From Corynespora cassiicola (taxonomy: Eukaryota; Ascomycota; Dothideomycetes; Pleosporales; Corynesporascaceae): a stretch of DNA of 64,000 nt. The DNA lies in NCBI GenBank assembly GCA_022059125.1, contig JAEUWY010000023.1:1674001-1738000 (forward strand). Reading direction: 5' to 3'. The notes beneath the pieces are model-generated. The model saw only the letters and a list, made by a program, of their open reading frames with translations. It was not told the origin of the DNA and made no database searches. A program made the position numbers and the translations under genes. This document shows positions 44,793 to 56,499 of the stretch, one piece after another. How positions within the stretch are numbered: position 1 is the stretch's first letter; every line of letters begins with the position of its first letter.

Positions 44793-45523
44793 GGTGCGGC
44801 GGGGTAGTGGATTTGGTCGGAGGAAGAGTGTCGCAGGGCGAGGCAATTGATGTCGGAGAAGGAGGGAAGAAGAAGAAGAAGAAGCAGCGAGGACGTGTCG
44901 CAGAGGAGAGACGCGCAGCATGAATGATGTAGTGTGTGTCGTCGGAGGGGGGCCAGGTGGATGGGCGAGGCTACCGTCGGGAATGACAGCTGCGCCGAAT
45001 CGCGGAGCGCGTCGCGTCGGCCATCCCAAAGCGGTAGGTGGGGGTGGGTGGCTCGCTTAGCGCGACAGGACGGGGCAATCAGCCCGGGGGGAGGAAGGAG
45101 GGGAGAGCGGCGGGCGGCCCTGGTTGGAGGGGCAGAGCCCGTCTGAAAGTTTTTTTTTTACCCAGTTTGGTCAGCCTTTTCGGCCATGCTGCTGCTAGAC
45201 ATGATTGCATTTCCACTCCCGCACGCCGCCGGTCTACATATTAGGGAGGGGAGGGGAGGAGGGCAAGGAAAGCAATAGGATAAAACGGAGACCCGCCAGT
45301 CAACAAGTCGTCTGCGTCCGACGACGTCGCCGTGAAAAAAGTAAATCATCCTCCGCCGGTGCAGCCTGTCGCGCACCAATTCGTGAGACCAACGCCATCC
45401 CATGCAAGAGCCTCTATGTAGAAATGAAAACGGAATCGAATGTTTTTTTTTCTTCTGTTCTTTCGCGTGCCATGGAGCGAGGTGGGGTGGGGTGAGGTGA
45501 GGTGAGGTGAGGTGATGAGACGC
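44793..45523. other. Intergenic spacer with GAGGT microsatellite
   Basis: About 730 bp. It holds a (GGTGA)n run at 45481-45516, just beyond the APRT stop codon, and an upstream purine-rich GAAGAAGAAG run near 44867-44885. No gene seen. Confidence 0.55.
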
Positions 45524-46243
45524 CTACTTCTCCTGGCTGGACAGCAGCGTGTAGACGGGCGCATCGAGCTTGTCGCGCCCGTGCAAAAAGTCGAGTTCGA
45601 GCATGAAGACGTAGCCCAGCAGGGTGCCGCCGAGCTTCTTCACGAGGGAGCCGGCCGCCGCAGCAGAGCCGCCTGGGGATAGTCAGCACCAGATACACAG
45701 CCGTCCTTCTAGGTTGCACACACCTGTGGCGATGATGTCGTCCACCACCAGCACCTTCTGTCCCGGCTTGACGCCATCGGCCTGCATCTGGAAAAAGTCC
45801 TCGCCGTACTCCTTCTTGAAGCTGGCCGTCTCGCAGGGGCCCGGCAGCTTGCCCCTCTTGCGGACGGGCACAAAGCCGGCGCCCAGACGCAGAGCCAGGC
45901 TGGGGCCGAACAAGAAGCCGCGAGCGTCGAGGCCGACGATGACGTCGGGCTTCTCAAAGGCCTGCGAGACGTGCAGCACGAGGGCGCGCACCAGGTCCTC
46001 GTGCAGGGCTGGGTTGGCGAAGATGGGCAAGATGTCCTCGAACAAGATGCCCGGCGACGGGAAGTCGGGGAACTGGCGCAGGGCGCCCTTCAGCCTTAGC
46101 GTAAGACTGGAGAGTTCGGCGGCGGTGGAGGCACCGGAGGCGGCGAGCCCTCCTTGGGAGGCATTGTCGGTGGTGTTGGAGTCGAGGGGGTCGGCCGTGG
46201 CGGGAGGGTCGACGACGGGCTGCGAGGAGGCCAGGCCGGACAT
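45524..46243 (-). CDS. Adenine phosphoribosyltransferase (APRT)
   Basis: Two exons (45724-46243 and 45524-45672) encode 222 residues, longer than the usual 180 to 190 because of a Ser/Ala/Thr-rich N-terminal extension of about 45 residues. Core motifs are LRQFPDFPSPGILFEDILPI, VIVGLDARGFLFGP, GAGFVPVRKRGKLPGP with the flexible loop, and the PRPP site VLVVDDIIATGGSAAAAG, which is split by the intron and restored by joining. The enzyme makes AMP from adenine and PRPP in purine salvage. The next gene upstream on the same strand includes AIR synthase from purine biosynthesis. The upstream 1.7 kb have many short simple repeats. Confidence 0.92.
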
Positions 46244-47956
46244 GATGGAGGAGGGGGGGAGGGGAGGGGGGGAAGAAAAGGGAGACGTCAGGACAGGACC
46301 GACGGCAGGGCAAGGCAGCAGCAGTGAGCAGCGAACAGCGCGCAAGCAGCGAACAGCAGCAGCAGCAAGGGCGTGGGCGTGGGCGGATGCGGGATGCGGA
46401 TGCGGCGTGTGAGAAAATGGACGCGGACTGGCGCAGGCTGGCGCACACTCGACGCACTCGACGCACTGGACGCGCCCCGGCCAGACAGGACAGAAAAAAA
46501 ACCACAGCCAGACGGGCGCCAGGCTCGCGGCAGACTCGCGGCCGGCGTGGATTTGTGGGACAGCCCACCGGCGCCCGTCGTCCTGTCGTCGAGCTGCCCT
46601 GTACAGTCGCATCGGCCAGGTTCAGCGCTTCAGCCAGGCTTGCCCGGCCAGGCCAGCCATGTCCACCATGTCCGCCATGCCCGCCATGCCCGCCCATCGC
46701 AAGCCATGCTCCCTAGCATGGCCAGCCCCTCCAGTGTGCCATCCCTACTGTAGTCACCCCAGCAGCCGTGGCGGCCGTTGGCTTATCGCCTCACCTCCTT
46801 CCACTTCGCATGTGTCCCACGCTCCCAACAAAACACATGAATCCCCAGCTGGGCATTGCACACTCGCCGCGCGCCCAATCTATTCTTGATGACTGCCCCC
46901 GACCCCCGCGTCGAAGCAGCGCTCAAAGAGGGCCTTGGAATCTCGATACGGGGGCGATGCGGTGCGGTGAGCGGTAGACTCGGTACTGGCTGGCTGGCGC
47001 ATTTCACACCACCACCACCACCACCACCACCAACCTTCCCTACCCAACCCAACCCAGGTACTCGCGCGCCGTATTACACCTTGATATGAGATAAAGGCCG
47101 GCCAGCTGTGAAACGCCTCTTGCAGCCCTCTTGCAGCCCCTCCCCACAAAAAAACGCGCGCCACCCTGCAAAATACCTGCAATACCTGCCATACCTGCCC
47201 AAGCTGCTGCAGCCACACTCTGACTCTCCCTCCGGGCTCCCAGGGCTCCCAGCCAGCCCCGCCGCCTCCGCCGGTGCGCACGCAGACGCACACTTATTCA
47301 GACACTGGCACACACACACATGCTCTCTCGGCCATCCGACTACCTGCCTACCTATTCATTGCCTAGCCCCCGAGGCGCTTCGACCTGCCTCGACGTGCGC
47401 CGGCCACCGAGCCGCTTCGCCTGTGCCGCCTGCAGCACCGCTCCTCGCCTTGTCTGCTCCTCGGATAGCGTCGTACCCCCCCCAAGCACCGCACCGGATC
47501 GTCAGTCAGTCTGCTTTGGGCGCACGCCATGCCGCAACGGCTCTTCCCATTGTCGGTCTAAGCTGTATCGAGTAACTGGAATATATCAACGCTGGCCAAA
47601 CCCAACACCGCTACCACCGCAACACGCAACACGCAGTTACTAGTAGGTAATGAGTCCCTCTGCACGCCGTATGGGCCTGTATGTGCGTCTATGCCTCCCT
47701 TCTCCGCAGTGGGCGGCATCTGAAAACAAAAAAGACCATGCCCATCACGGTGCGTGCCACCCCCGACGACGCCGTTGCTTGCCAGGTACCTTACCCCGCG
47801 ACCGCACCGCACGTTGCAGCCGCCACGGCTGCCACGGCTGCCACAGCTGTCACAATGCCCGCCGACGTGCCGTATCCTTGTGTCATTGAATTCAAAAACC
47901 CCTTGGCTCCAGTGACGACCTTGGTTCGTGTCTCCATTTCACGTGATGCTACCCGC
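46244..47956. other. Intergenic region rich in short repeats
   Basis: About 1.7 kb between APRT and the fusion gene. It holds a minisatellite of CCATGYCCRC-like units near 46657-46696, a (CCA)n run at 47005-47033, and long C-rich tracts. Open frames here are repeat-driven and I call none of them as genes. Confidence 0.55.
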
Positions 47957-50110
47957 TCAACTCCACACCGACATGTTGCGCACAATGCACTCGTCGTCAC
48001 CCGTGCGCTTGACGAGCTTGCCCACGGTGAAGACGTGCTCGCCGTGCTCCTGCAATATCTCCGTGGCCGCCTGCGCTTTCTCGGGGCTCACGGCAATCAC
48101 CATGCCCAGCCCAGTGTTGAAGGTGCGGCAAAACTCCGAGTCCTCAAGCCGGCCCGCCTGCTTGAGCCACCTGAACACGGCCGGTACGGGCCACGACGTT
48201 GCGTCCAGGTCGGCTGCAAGGGTGTCGGGCAGCATGCGGGGGATGTTCTCCAGCAGCCCGCCGCCGGTAATGTGCGCCATGCCCTTGAGCAGGCCCTTTT
48301 GGGTGGCCGCCAGCAGCGGCTTCACGTAGATCCTGGTCGGCGTGAGCAGACTGACGCCCACCGTCTCGTTGGCACTCCAGGGCGCCGCGTCGTGGAAGGA
48401 CAGGCCGTTGCGCTCGACAATCTTCCGCACAAGCGAAAAGCCGTTGGAGTGGACGCCGCTCGACGCCAGTCCCAGCAGCACGTCTCCCTCGGCCATGGAT
48501 GACGTATCAGGCAATATCATGGCCCCCTTCTTTATCGCCCCGATGGCTGCACCTCCTGCATCGTATTCGCCCTCCTTGTAGAGGCCGGGCATCTCTGCAG
48601 TCTCGCCACCCACCAGCGCTGCTCCCGCCTGCCGGCAGCCATTGGCAACCCCCTCGACAAACTTGACCGTGCTCTCCACGTCCAGCTTGCTGCACGCATA
48701 GTAGTCGAGGAACATGAGAGGCTCGGCTCCCTGCACCACCAGGTCGTTGACGTTCATGGCCACCAGGTCGATGCCCACCGTGTCGTGCTTGCCCATCTCA
48801 AAGGCAATCTTCACCTTGGTGCCGATGCCGTCGATGGCACCCACCAGGATGGGCGACTCGGCGTATCCCGCAGCCTCCAGGTCGAGCAGGCCGCCGAAGC
48901 CTCCAATCTTGCCGTCGGCGCCGGGGCGCTTGGTCGTGGCAGTCAGCGACTTGATGCGCTTGACGAGCTCGTTGCCGGCGTCGATGCTGACTCCAGACGA
49001 GGCATACGTCAGGGCCTCCTGGGCCTGGGCCTGGGCCTGGGCCTGGGTCTGCTGCTGCGTGGGGCGGACGACAGTGGTGCCTTCCTCGGCAGGCTGCAGC
49101 AGCTTCCAGTCGCACTCGATGCCCTCCTTTTTGAACTCGCTCAGCAAGTGGTTGGCAATGGAGTCGAAGTTGTCCGTGGCCAGGGCCAGAATGGTGGGGC
49201 CGGCGCCCGAGAGGCATATGCCTAGCAGGCCGGGGTGGGATTGAGGGGTGACGGACTGGAGGATTTCTGTCAGGCCTGGGATAAGCCCGCGACGGTACGG
49301 CTGGTGGAGCTTGTCTTGCATGGCAGTGTAGATCATGTCGGGGTCTGGGGGGGACTGCCCGAGCGCAGTGGTCAAGACGGCCAACCGCTGCATGTTGAAG
49401 ATGGCGTCCTTGCGCGAGTACGACTCTGGCAGCACGGCGCGGGCCTTGGCTGTCGAGACCTCGAACTGGGGGATGATGCAGATGCACTTGATCGCAGGCG
49501 ACCACTGAAACTTGGTGAAGTGGCCGATGTTGAGGGGCGGCTCCGGCGGGCGCAGGCCCGTATCGACACCACCAGCAGGCTCGGGGAGGACCTCAGAGAG
49601 GGGAATCTCCAGACGCTCAGTGTCCTCTGGGGACAGCTCATTCAGGTATGTGCCCACGAAACCACCGTACAGTGCGGCAGCGACATTGTCTGGGTGGCGC
49701 TCCTCCATGAGGCAGTAGTCCAGCATGCGCGCCTTGGAGAGCTTCAGGTCGCCCACCTCGTTGGCTAGGTGGACGCCAGCGACAATGGCAGCGGCCGACG
49801 AGCCCAGACCGCGCCCCAGAGGGATGGGGTTCTTGACATGGACGTGTGTTTCGGCGGGAAAGGCGCGGACGCCATGGCAGCGCAGGACGTAGACGGCGGT
49901 GCGGGTGATCAGGTTGTCTTCGGCGACGAGGGGTACCGACTCTGCGTTGACGCCCTCGTAGGAGATGCGGCAGTTGAGCGAGTGCTCGGAGGTTTCCTTT
50001 TTGGTGACGGTGACCAGGACCTCGAGGTAGACGTTGAGGGCGAGGCCAATGACGTCGAAGCCGGGGCCAATGTTGGCCGACGAGCACGGCACCTTGATGA
50101 GGGTCGCCAT
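47957..50110 (-). CDS. Fusion protein: homoserine kinase (N) + AIR synthase (C)
   Basis: One uninterrupted frame of 717 residues from MATLIKVPCSSANIGPGFD. Residues 1-350 are a complete homoserine kinase: GHMP ATP loop PIPLGRGLGSSAAA, then RHPDNVAAALYGGF and SGAGPTILAL; it phosphorylates homoserine for threonine synthesis. A Gln/Ala-rich linker (residues about 350-365, coded by a CCTGGG repeat at 49018-49050) leads to residues 366-717, a complete AIR synthase (PurM type): GVSIDAGN, GAIDGIGTKV, AMNVNDLVVQGAEP, GGETAEMPG, SSGVHSNGFSLVRKI, HITGGGL, FNTGLGM. That enzyme closes FGAM to AIR in purine synthesis. There is no stop, intron signal or likely start codon at the junction. Fungal AIR synthase normally sits in the ADE5,7 protein with GAR synthetase, so this pairing is unusual. 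Confidence 0.9.
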   Translation of the reverse strand: MATLIKVPCSSANIGPGFDVIGLALNVYLEVLVTVTKKETSEHSLNCRISYEGVNAESVPLVAEDNLITRTAVYVLRCHGVRAFPAETHVHVKNPIPLGRGLGSSAAAIVAGVHLANEVGDLKLSKARMLDYCLMEERHPDNVAAALYGGFVGTYLNELSPEDTERLEIPLSEVLPEPAGGVDTGLRPPEPPLNIGHFTKFQWSPAIKCICIIPQFEVSTAKARAVLPESYSRKDAIFNMQRLAVLTTALGQSPPDPDMIYTAMQDKLHQPYRRGLIPGLTEILQSVTPQSHPGLLGICLSGAGPTILALATDNFDSIANHLLSEFKKEGIECDWKLLQPAEEGTTVVRPTQQQTQAQAQAQAQEALTYASSGVSIDAGNELVKRIKSLTATTKRPGADGKIGGFGGLLDLEAAGYAESPILVGAIDGIGTKVKIAFEMGKHDTVGIDLVAMNVNDLVVQGAEPLMFLDYYACSKLDVESTVKFVEGVANGCRQAGAALVGGETAEMPGLYKEGEYDAGGAAIGAIKKGAMILPDTSSMAEGDVLLGLASSGVHSNGFSLVRKIVERNGLSFHDAAPWSANETVGVSLLTPTRIYVKPLLAATQKGLLKGMAHITGGGLLENIPRMLPDTLAADLDATSWPVPAVFRWLKQAGRLEDSEFCRTFNTGLGMVIAVSPEKAQAATEILQEHGEHVFTVGKLVKRTGDDECIVRNMSVWS
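49018..49050. repeat. CCTGGG hexanucleotide repeat coding for the fusion linker
   Basis: Five near-perfect CCTGGG units read on the minus strand as alternating Ala-Gln codons. The repeat forms the linker between the two enzyme domains and would vary in length by whole dipeptides, keeping frame. Confidence 0.8.
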
Positions 50111-51088
50111 GGCGGGGGGGATTGCACAGAGGAGCTGCACAAAGGATCTGGGGATCGGTCGTGGGCGGGTGCAGAGTCAGAATGCGCACACAGAAGGCGC
50201 ACTCGAGGAAAAGTTTTGGTGGGCCGAAAATCATCCCACTTCCACTTCGGGCCGCGGGGCTGCACCGCCGACATCGCTACTAGCACGCCGCCTACCAGCG
50301 CCCTACCAGCACCCTACCAGCACTCCCGACTAGTCGCGGGGGAGACGCGAGCTACACTCGTGCCCAGGTATGTATACACCACCCGCACCTCAAAGCACCG
50401 TGGCTGACGAGACCTCCATCCCTCCCAGCGTCAATGGCGACGGCCTCCACCTCGGCAGCCCCCCCCAACACGGTGCCGCCCTTTTTCCACTCTGAATCCC
50501 CTGGCCAAGCCATGCCGATCTGCCTTGGTACTGACACCGTCCTCGCTGATGCCTACTCATCCTCCCGGAGCTTACGAGCACATGGTTGGACAGCTAAGCT
50601 CCCACTGATGATGAAGGTGCCGGTTTGCACCGCCACAGCGCCACCAGTCCGGCTGCACTCATCCTTTCAATGTGCAATTCTGCAATGCTGTGCGACCTCA
50701 ACCACTCACACGTGCAGCAGCAGCGGTTGCTGACCCGGTGAACACGTGCTCCTTCGTGAATCGCAGGTTCCGGTACCTCGCCCCGATGATTCATCGCCAG
50801 GCAGCTGTCTCGTCTCTCACTCTCGTCAACAACAACTAGCCTCAAAAGTACAACCAGGCAGCAAACAGGCAGCCACACGAGCCGTCTGTTACCCCTTGTG
50901 ACGAAGCCTATAAGTGAGGGCATCCCCGTGCATCTTCCAGCCTTGCCCGAGTGTCTGCTTTTCCTCCAGCCCTCCTCCCACTGGCGTGCTACCACCCTCT
51001 TTCGTACCCCCAGCGACGGTCTTTTCTCTCAGTTTGCACCACCAGAGGCCTTGTCCACTATTTCCAAGGCGCATAAGAGCTGTCCAAG
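50111..51088. promoter_or_regulatory. Divergent promoter between fusion gene and AAA ATPase
   Basis: About 980 bp between the two divergent starts. A short tandem CCCTACCAGCA-like repeat lies near 50290-50325. Open frames on both strands lack family features. Confidence 0.45.
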
Positions 51089-53497
51089 ATGCCCGCCTGC
51101 ACCAACTCACGCTCATCGTCAGTCTCCTCCACTTCTCAGGAGGACGACGTGCAGGCTGTCACCAATGGCGTCAAGAAGATCGTCATGAATGGCGAAGCGA
51201 AGCCCAATGGAGAAGACGGGCCACCATGTGAGCCCGGAATGATGAGTGGCCTCAAGCACCTGTACTCCGGCAAGGAAGACAAAAAGGGTCGGTACCAGTG
51301 GCAGGACACCATCCCCGAAGATATCGGCAACCCAGCCGAGAATGATGAGACGGCAAAATGGGCACTCCTTGTCCGCAACGTAAAGGTCTACAACGATCCT
51401 CGCAGGGTCATGGCAATTCACTCCATCGTCGTACAGAGCCCGCTTTTGAAGAACCTCCTGTCGGGCGTGCTGAAGAACTATCCAGGAATCACTGTCGGCT
51501 TGAACCGCTTGGAATTCTCAGGCAAATTCGAGCCTCTGATTCACCGTTGGACCGAGCTGCAAGATGCTATTGCCGAGCTTGACGACAAGACGGACGAGGA
51601 CCGTACGACAAGGGAGCACGCAAAACTTTTGCAGGACATCCTCGTCGAGGAATTCAAGAACCTGATTGACACCTCACTCGACATGAAGGCCAAACGCGTA
51701 ATGACCTACGACTACCTGTGGACTTTGTTTCAGCCTGGTGCGACTGTGTTCTCTCGGCAGGACGGTCAAGAGACCGCTATGACGCTGCAAGACACCAAAT
51801 ACGGCACTGACGCCAAAGGCTGCCCGTGCTTTTGGCTCACGTGCAAGTACGTGGAATGGGATGGTGCGAGGTTTGGCATTAACAAGCTTAATCTCTCGAT
51901 TGGCCTATATACTGGCACAAAGAACATCACTCAGCTACGTGTGTTCCCGCTCGAATATCATCATGACACCCAGATTCGAAATCGCCTGATCGAGCGTGGC
52001 GCAAAGGCAGAGGAGCTTGCCGGGCCAAATTACAAGGCCTACCAGGGCGTTGCATGGAGGCACGGCGCTTTCGGCGCCAAGGACAAATATAACGTCAAAG
52101 GACGGGTAAGTGATAAGTCTCCTTGGTTGTGGCCGATATCCATGAATTCGCCTCCCCCCAAGAAAAAGTCCCTAGCTAGTCGTGCCCACTTAAATCATAC
52201 CAATTAGTCGCTTGCGATTTCTGGCGAGGTGGGCTAGCGGGCCATAGAGAGCTGTGGTTTCTTGGTTGACCCTGCCGGTGTGAGGCTTTTTTGGTTGTAC
52301 TACTGCATTGGCCTATCATGACGCTGCCTCAGAGAACCCAGAGCTGATTTTTTTTCTTACAGATAGTCATTGACACGTACGGTTGGAACCGTTTCAATCC
52401 GAGCCATGCTGTCTATGTTACTCCTCTGACGCAAAAGGATCCTGAGCAGCGCAATTGGGATGACGACGGTGAAGACAGCGAATGCGAAAACTACGATGAG
52501 CCCGACGACAGCGGCATGCCAATCGATGGCCATTTTGCCGACGAGGAAGACAGCGCGCGTCAAGTCCCCTTGACCACTGAACAGAAGCTGATCTGCACCC
52601 CGCTGCTTCGCGGTTACAGCCTGAAGAACAAGCAGTGGCTCAATTTCTTCGTTGGTTGCGTCAAGGAGATTGAGTGGCAAAAAGATGCTTTCGATAGGCT
52701 CGTGCTGCCCAAGAACCAAAAGGAGCTAATCCTAGGCTTCACAGAGTCACAACGCCAGTATCGCGAGACTTTCGATGATGTGATTGAGGGCAAGGGCCGA
52801 GGCATGATAATCCTCTTGTGTGGGCCTCCTGGCGTGGGTAAGACTTTGACTGCTGAATCGGTCGCCGAGGAGATGAAGGTGCCGCTCTACATGATGAGTG
52901 CTGGCGATTTGGGTCTCGATCCCAGGCGGGTCGAATCAAAACTCCAAGATATTCTTGAGATGTGCACCAGGTGGAACTCGGTCCTTCTCCTCGACGAAGC
53001 CGATGTTTTCCTCGAGCAGCGATCTCTCCACGAGCTAGAGAGGAACAAGCTCGTCTCCATCTTCCTGCGAGTCCTGGAGTACTTTGAAGGTGAGTCATCC
53101 CAAGTCTGTTGCGGACTAGCGCTTACATCACTTTACAGGCACCATGTTCTTGACAACTAATAGGGTGCAGACGTTTGACCCTGCATTCCAGTCTCGAATC
53201 CACATCTCTCTGGACTACCAAGAGCTGTCACTCGAGTCTCGGCGCATGGTCTGGAAGAACTTCTTGGACTCTTCTGTCCAGGAGCACAGCATCAGCAAGC
53301 AACAGCTCAATGAGCTCGCGCGGATGAACATGAATGGTCGGCAGATCAAGAATATTCTCAAGATTGCGAGGCTTCTTGCTACCCGCAAAGGCGCTCCGCT
53401 GTCGCGCGAGCATATCATCACCACTCTCGAGGTTACACAGCACTTGCATAATGAGACTCAGTTTACTGAGCGGACGCGCGGGAGCCTGTACCACTGA
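51089..53497 (+). CDS. AAA+ ATPase with DUF7025-type N-terminal region
   Basis: Three exons (51089-52105, 52363-53089, 53139-53497) encode 700 residues. The first intron is 257 nt, long for this window; its acceptor follows a T-run. The N-terminal 340 residues (KWALLVRNVKVY, VMTYDYLWTLFQPG) resemble the region called DUF7025 that precedes a single AAA module in many ascomycete proteins. The AAA core has Walker A GPPGVGKT near residue 493, Walker B SVLLLDEADVF near residue 545, and FLTTNRVQTFDPAFQSRIH with the sensor and arginine-finger positions. The final part (NGRQIKNILKIARLLA) is the lid. It should use ATP to remodel proteins; the partner is unknown. These proteins are numerous in ascomycete genomes. 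Confidence 0.87.
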
Positions 53498-54606
53498 TTG
53501 CGCGCAGTAGCACGCGAAAAGGGTCCGGAAAGTCGCCTAGCGGACTTGGATGGGTACCCGCCTCCCAACAATCATGGCAGAGGATAGTATAGTATACTAG
53601 GGATTTCCGGTTCTTGGCGGGTAGGGCGTTATGGAACGGGAGCTTCGGATCGCAAGGCGTGGACCAAAGCCTCAACGCTAGTACTACCGCCAGGCTGGTC
53701 GGACACGCCGCTAGGGAAGGCATCGGTTAACTAGGCATTTTCTCTTCACAGGTAGCCACAGACATGCTTGGTACACGGCAGAGTTCTAAATGTGGAGTTT
53801 GCTTTTTCGGTCAGGCCATGGAGGGTTGAGTCGTGGTGGAGTAGGACGCTGGGTTGTGGTGGGCCCGGTCTACCTTTTGAGTTTACAGGCTTGCAACTAA
53901 AGCACATCTTACTTCAGCTTCGCCTTCAGCTTCGTCTCCAGCTTCGTCTCTAGCCGCGCGATTCTAGGCCCCCAGCCTGTATGTCAAAAATACTCGGCCC
54001 TTCCCGTTCCTGCATGCCATGTAGTTGGGCCGTCTAGGCCAGTGTGTGTGAACTTTGGTTGTTGAACCTGTAACGGCACTTAGTGCTCCAGAACAAGAGG
54101 ACCCAGAACCGCAATCCAGGCTGCCATACACCAACACGGCCGCCGCGAGTCCAAACAACCCTCCCCTTTGTTATGTGTTGGGAGCTTCGTTTGTGACGTG
54201 AATACAGCGCGCCGCATCGCCCCCCGATTTAGCGATCGACGCTCCCCACATCTTGCCTGTTTCGGCAGGTGTAAAGCCGCCACCGGCACGTGACTTGCAG
54301 TGTTTCTGGCGAAGACACCACCATTGCGCATCGAGGCGAGGAAATCGAACGTGCTGGCCGCCAGCAGGCTATCTCGTTACACGCAAGTCGATAGTCGCCG
54401 CCTCTAGCTCTGTGCTCTCATTCGGCCACGGCCATGTCGTTGAGTACCCCGCTTGCGAGGTTGCAATTGACTTCGCAGGCTCCGGACCCTTGCATCCCGT
54501 ATCTCGACCCTTCGTCATCGCAGCATGGCCATCGAGCCCATCTGCTAGGCACGACTCTTGGGCTACACCGCGCCGGATAAATAGCCCCTGTGTCGCTCTC
54601 CTGGCC
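53498..54606. other. Intergenic region with TTCAGCTTCG repeat
   Basis: About 1.1 kb. A repeat of CAGCTTCGYCT-like units lies at 53917-53953. The rest contains promoter sequence of the next gene; no gene seen. Confidence 0.5.
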
Positions 54607-56499
54607 ATGCATCCGCTCGCTTTCTACCTTTTCCCTGTATCCTTTGTCGCAATGATCGCCGCGCTTCTTCTCCAATTGCTTTTGGGCGCCAGTGCCCAGG
54701 GCTCCCCTTTCAACAACCCACCTGGCGTTGATATCTGGTGTGGGAAGGCGTACAAGGAGGGCGTATGTTCCCTGGACCTCCTTTCATGTCTAAGCGACTT
54801 TGATTAGAAGCTCACACTCTGCCAGGCTCCCAATTTCCACCCTGGAGGTTGGCTCAACCCCCCGGCTGCTGCCGGTCCTACCGACCAGCTCAAACTGGAC
54901 ATGCGCATATACCCGCGCTACAACTACTACCTGGCTGGCGAGAAGAATGCCAGCTTCATCATCGACACGCCAGTGTCCTACGCCCGCGGCGTCAACTACA
55001 AGAACGAGACCTTCACCGAGGAGAGCCCAACAGAAAAGGTTCCGCTTACCGAGTTGAAGATCGAACTCCGGACGAGGCAGACCAACATCATCCTAGTTAA
55101 ATGGGCAAAGATTCCCGTCAATGCCAACGGATTCGAAGTCACGTTTGATCTTTCCAGCCTCGAAGCAGCCAGCCACCCATGGACCATCAGCGCAATCGCA
55201 AATTCCCCAGATGCCATTCAGACCTTTTATGGTGGATCTGAAATCACCATTCTGCCCGAGCGCAAGGACGGTGGTAGCGTTGCACGCATCGACCGACTCC
55301 ATGGTGGAATCGAAGTCAAGAGCAGCATCACCAAAGACGTCTGGAAGCCCGTTTTCCCCTACTCCTTTTACACGTCTTGGGATTGGATCAGCAGCACCAT
55401 CAATAACGCCTCGGCTACCAAGAACCTCGCCACTTTCCGTTCCCAGGGCTACAACCTGATCCATCCCGTCCCCCCAGGCGGCAACGACCCCTTTGACCCC
55501 GAAGTCTTCGAGGAATTTCTCAAGGTCTGCGACGACTTGGAACTGTACGTTATGTACGATATGCGCCACACGTATAAGAACAACACATCCATCACCACCC
55601 AACTCTCCCGCCTGCAGCACCACCCCTCCCTCCTCCTCTACTACACCGCCGACGAGCCCGACGGTTGGTGCGACCCCCTCGACGCTACCTCAACCTCCTA
55701 CAACCACATCCGCACCATCGACCCCTACCACCCCGTCTCTCTCGTCCTCAACTGCGCAAACTTCCACTTCCAAGAGTACACCTCGGGCGCCGACATCATC
55801 CTCGAGGACGCCTACCCCATCGCCGTCGACACGGCCTTCTCTTCCGTCTACAATACAAACTGCAACGAAACGTACGGCGACTGCGGCTGCGACAACTGCC
55901 ACGCCAACGACCCCGCCTTCCCCGCCTACGTCTCCAATCCCTTCCTCGACATCGCAGAGCGCACCCAGTCCATGTACAAGTTCCAGGAGTGGATCGCGGG
56001 CAGCCTCGCCCCCGGCCAGGAGCGCAAGCCCGTCTGGGGCGTGCCCCAGGCCTTCTTTGACGAGGGCAGCTTCTGGAAGCGCTTTCCCACCGCCCAGGAA
56101 GAGGCCGTCATGGGCGTCCTGAGGATCAATCATGGCGCCAAAGGCGTCGTCGCGTGGATCTATCCGACCAGCCCCGAGATCGAGGAGGTTACGAGTTCGT
56201 TGGCCAAGGTCGTGACTAGCGACGAGGTTACGCGCGTTTTGCTGGGCGCTAGCCCCGTGCAGCTTGAGAGCTCGGAGCCGCTGGTCGATGCGGCGGTCTG
56301 GGAGCGCGATGGTGAGGTTTTGGTTAGCCTTGTGCATGTTGGGTACAAGGGGGGCGCGAGTGCGGAGGTGGCGGTTGAGGGGGTGGAGGGGTTGGAGAGT
56401 ATTTGGGGGGCGGGCGGGTGGAGTGCTGAGGAGGGGAAGTTGAAGAAGAGTGGGATTGAGGGGTTGGAGATTTCCATCTTGAAGGGGAAGAAGGCTTAG
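54607..56499 (+). CDS. Secreted TIM-barrel glycoside-hydrolase-like protein
   Basis: Two exons (54607-54762 and 54826-56499) encode 609 residues. A signal peptide covers about the first 30 residues (MIAALLLQLLLGASAQ is inside it; a start at 54652 is also possible). The join gives GKAYKEG-APNFHPGGWLNP. An N-terminal beta domain (to about residue 200) precedes a TIM-barrel-like part with TSWDWIS, RSQGYNLIHPVPPG, YVMYDMRHTY, YYTADEPDGW, ILEDAYPIAVD and VWGVPQAFFDEG. The glutamates in TADEPDGW and EDAYP are candidates for catalytic acids, which is inference. A Cys-rich loop (CNETYGDCGCDNCH) is probably disulfide-bonded. It is likely an extracellular carbohydrate-active enzyme; I cannot assign a numbered family. 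The C-terminal domain is beta-rich and Gly/Glu-rich. Confidence 0.75.

Noticed and set aside
45481..45516. GAGGT run as a possible telomere-like repeat
   Set aside because: Too short, and it lies directly after the APRT stop inside a gene-rich region; a microsatellite explains it.
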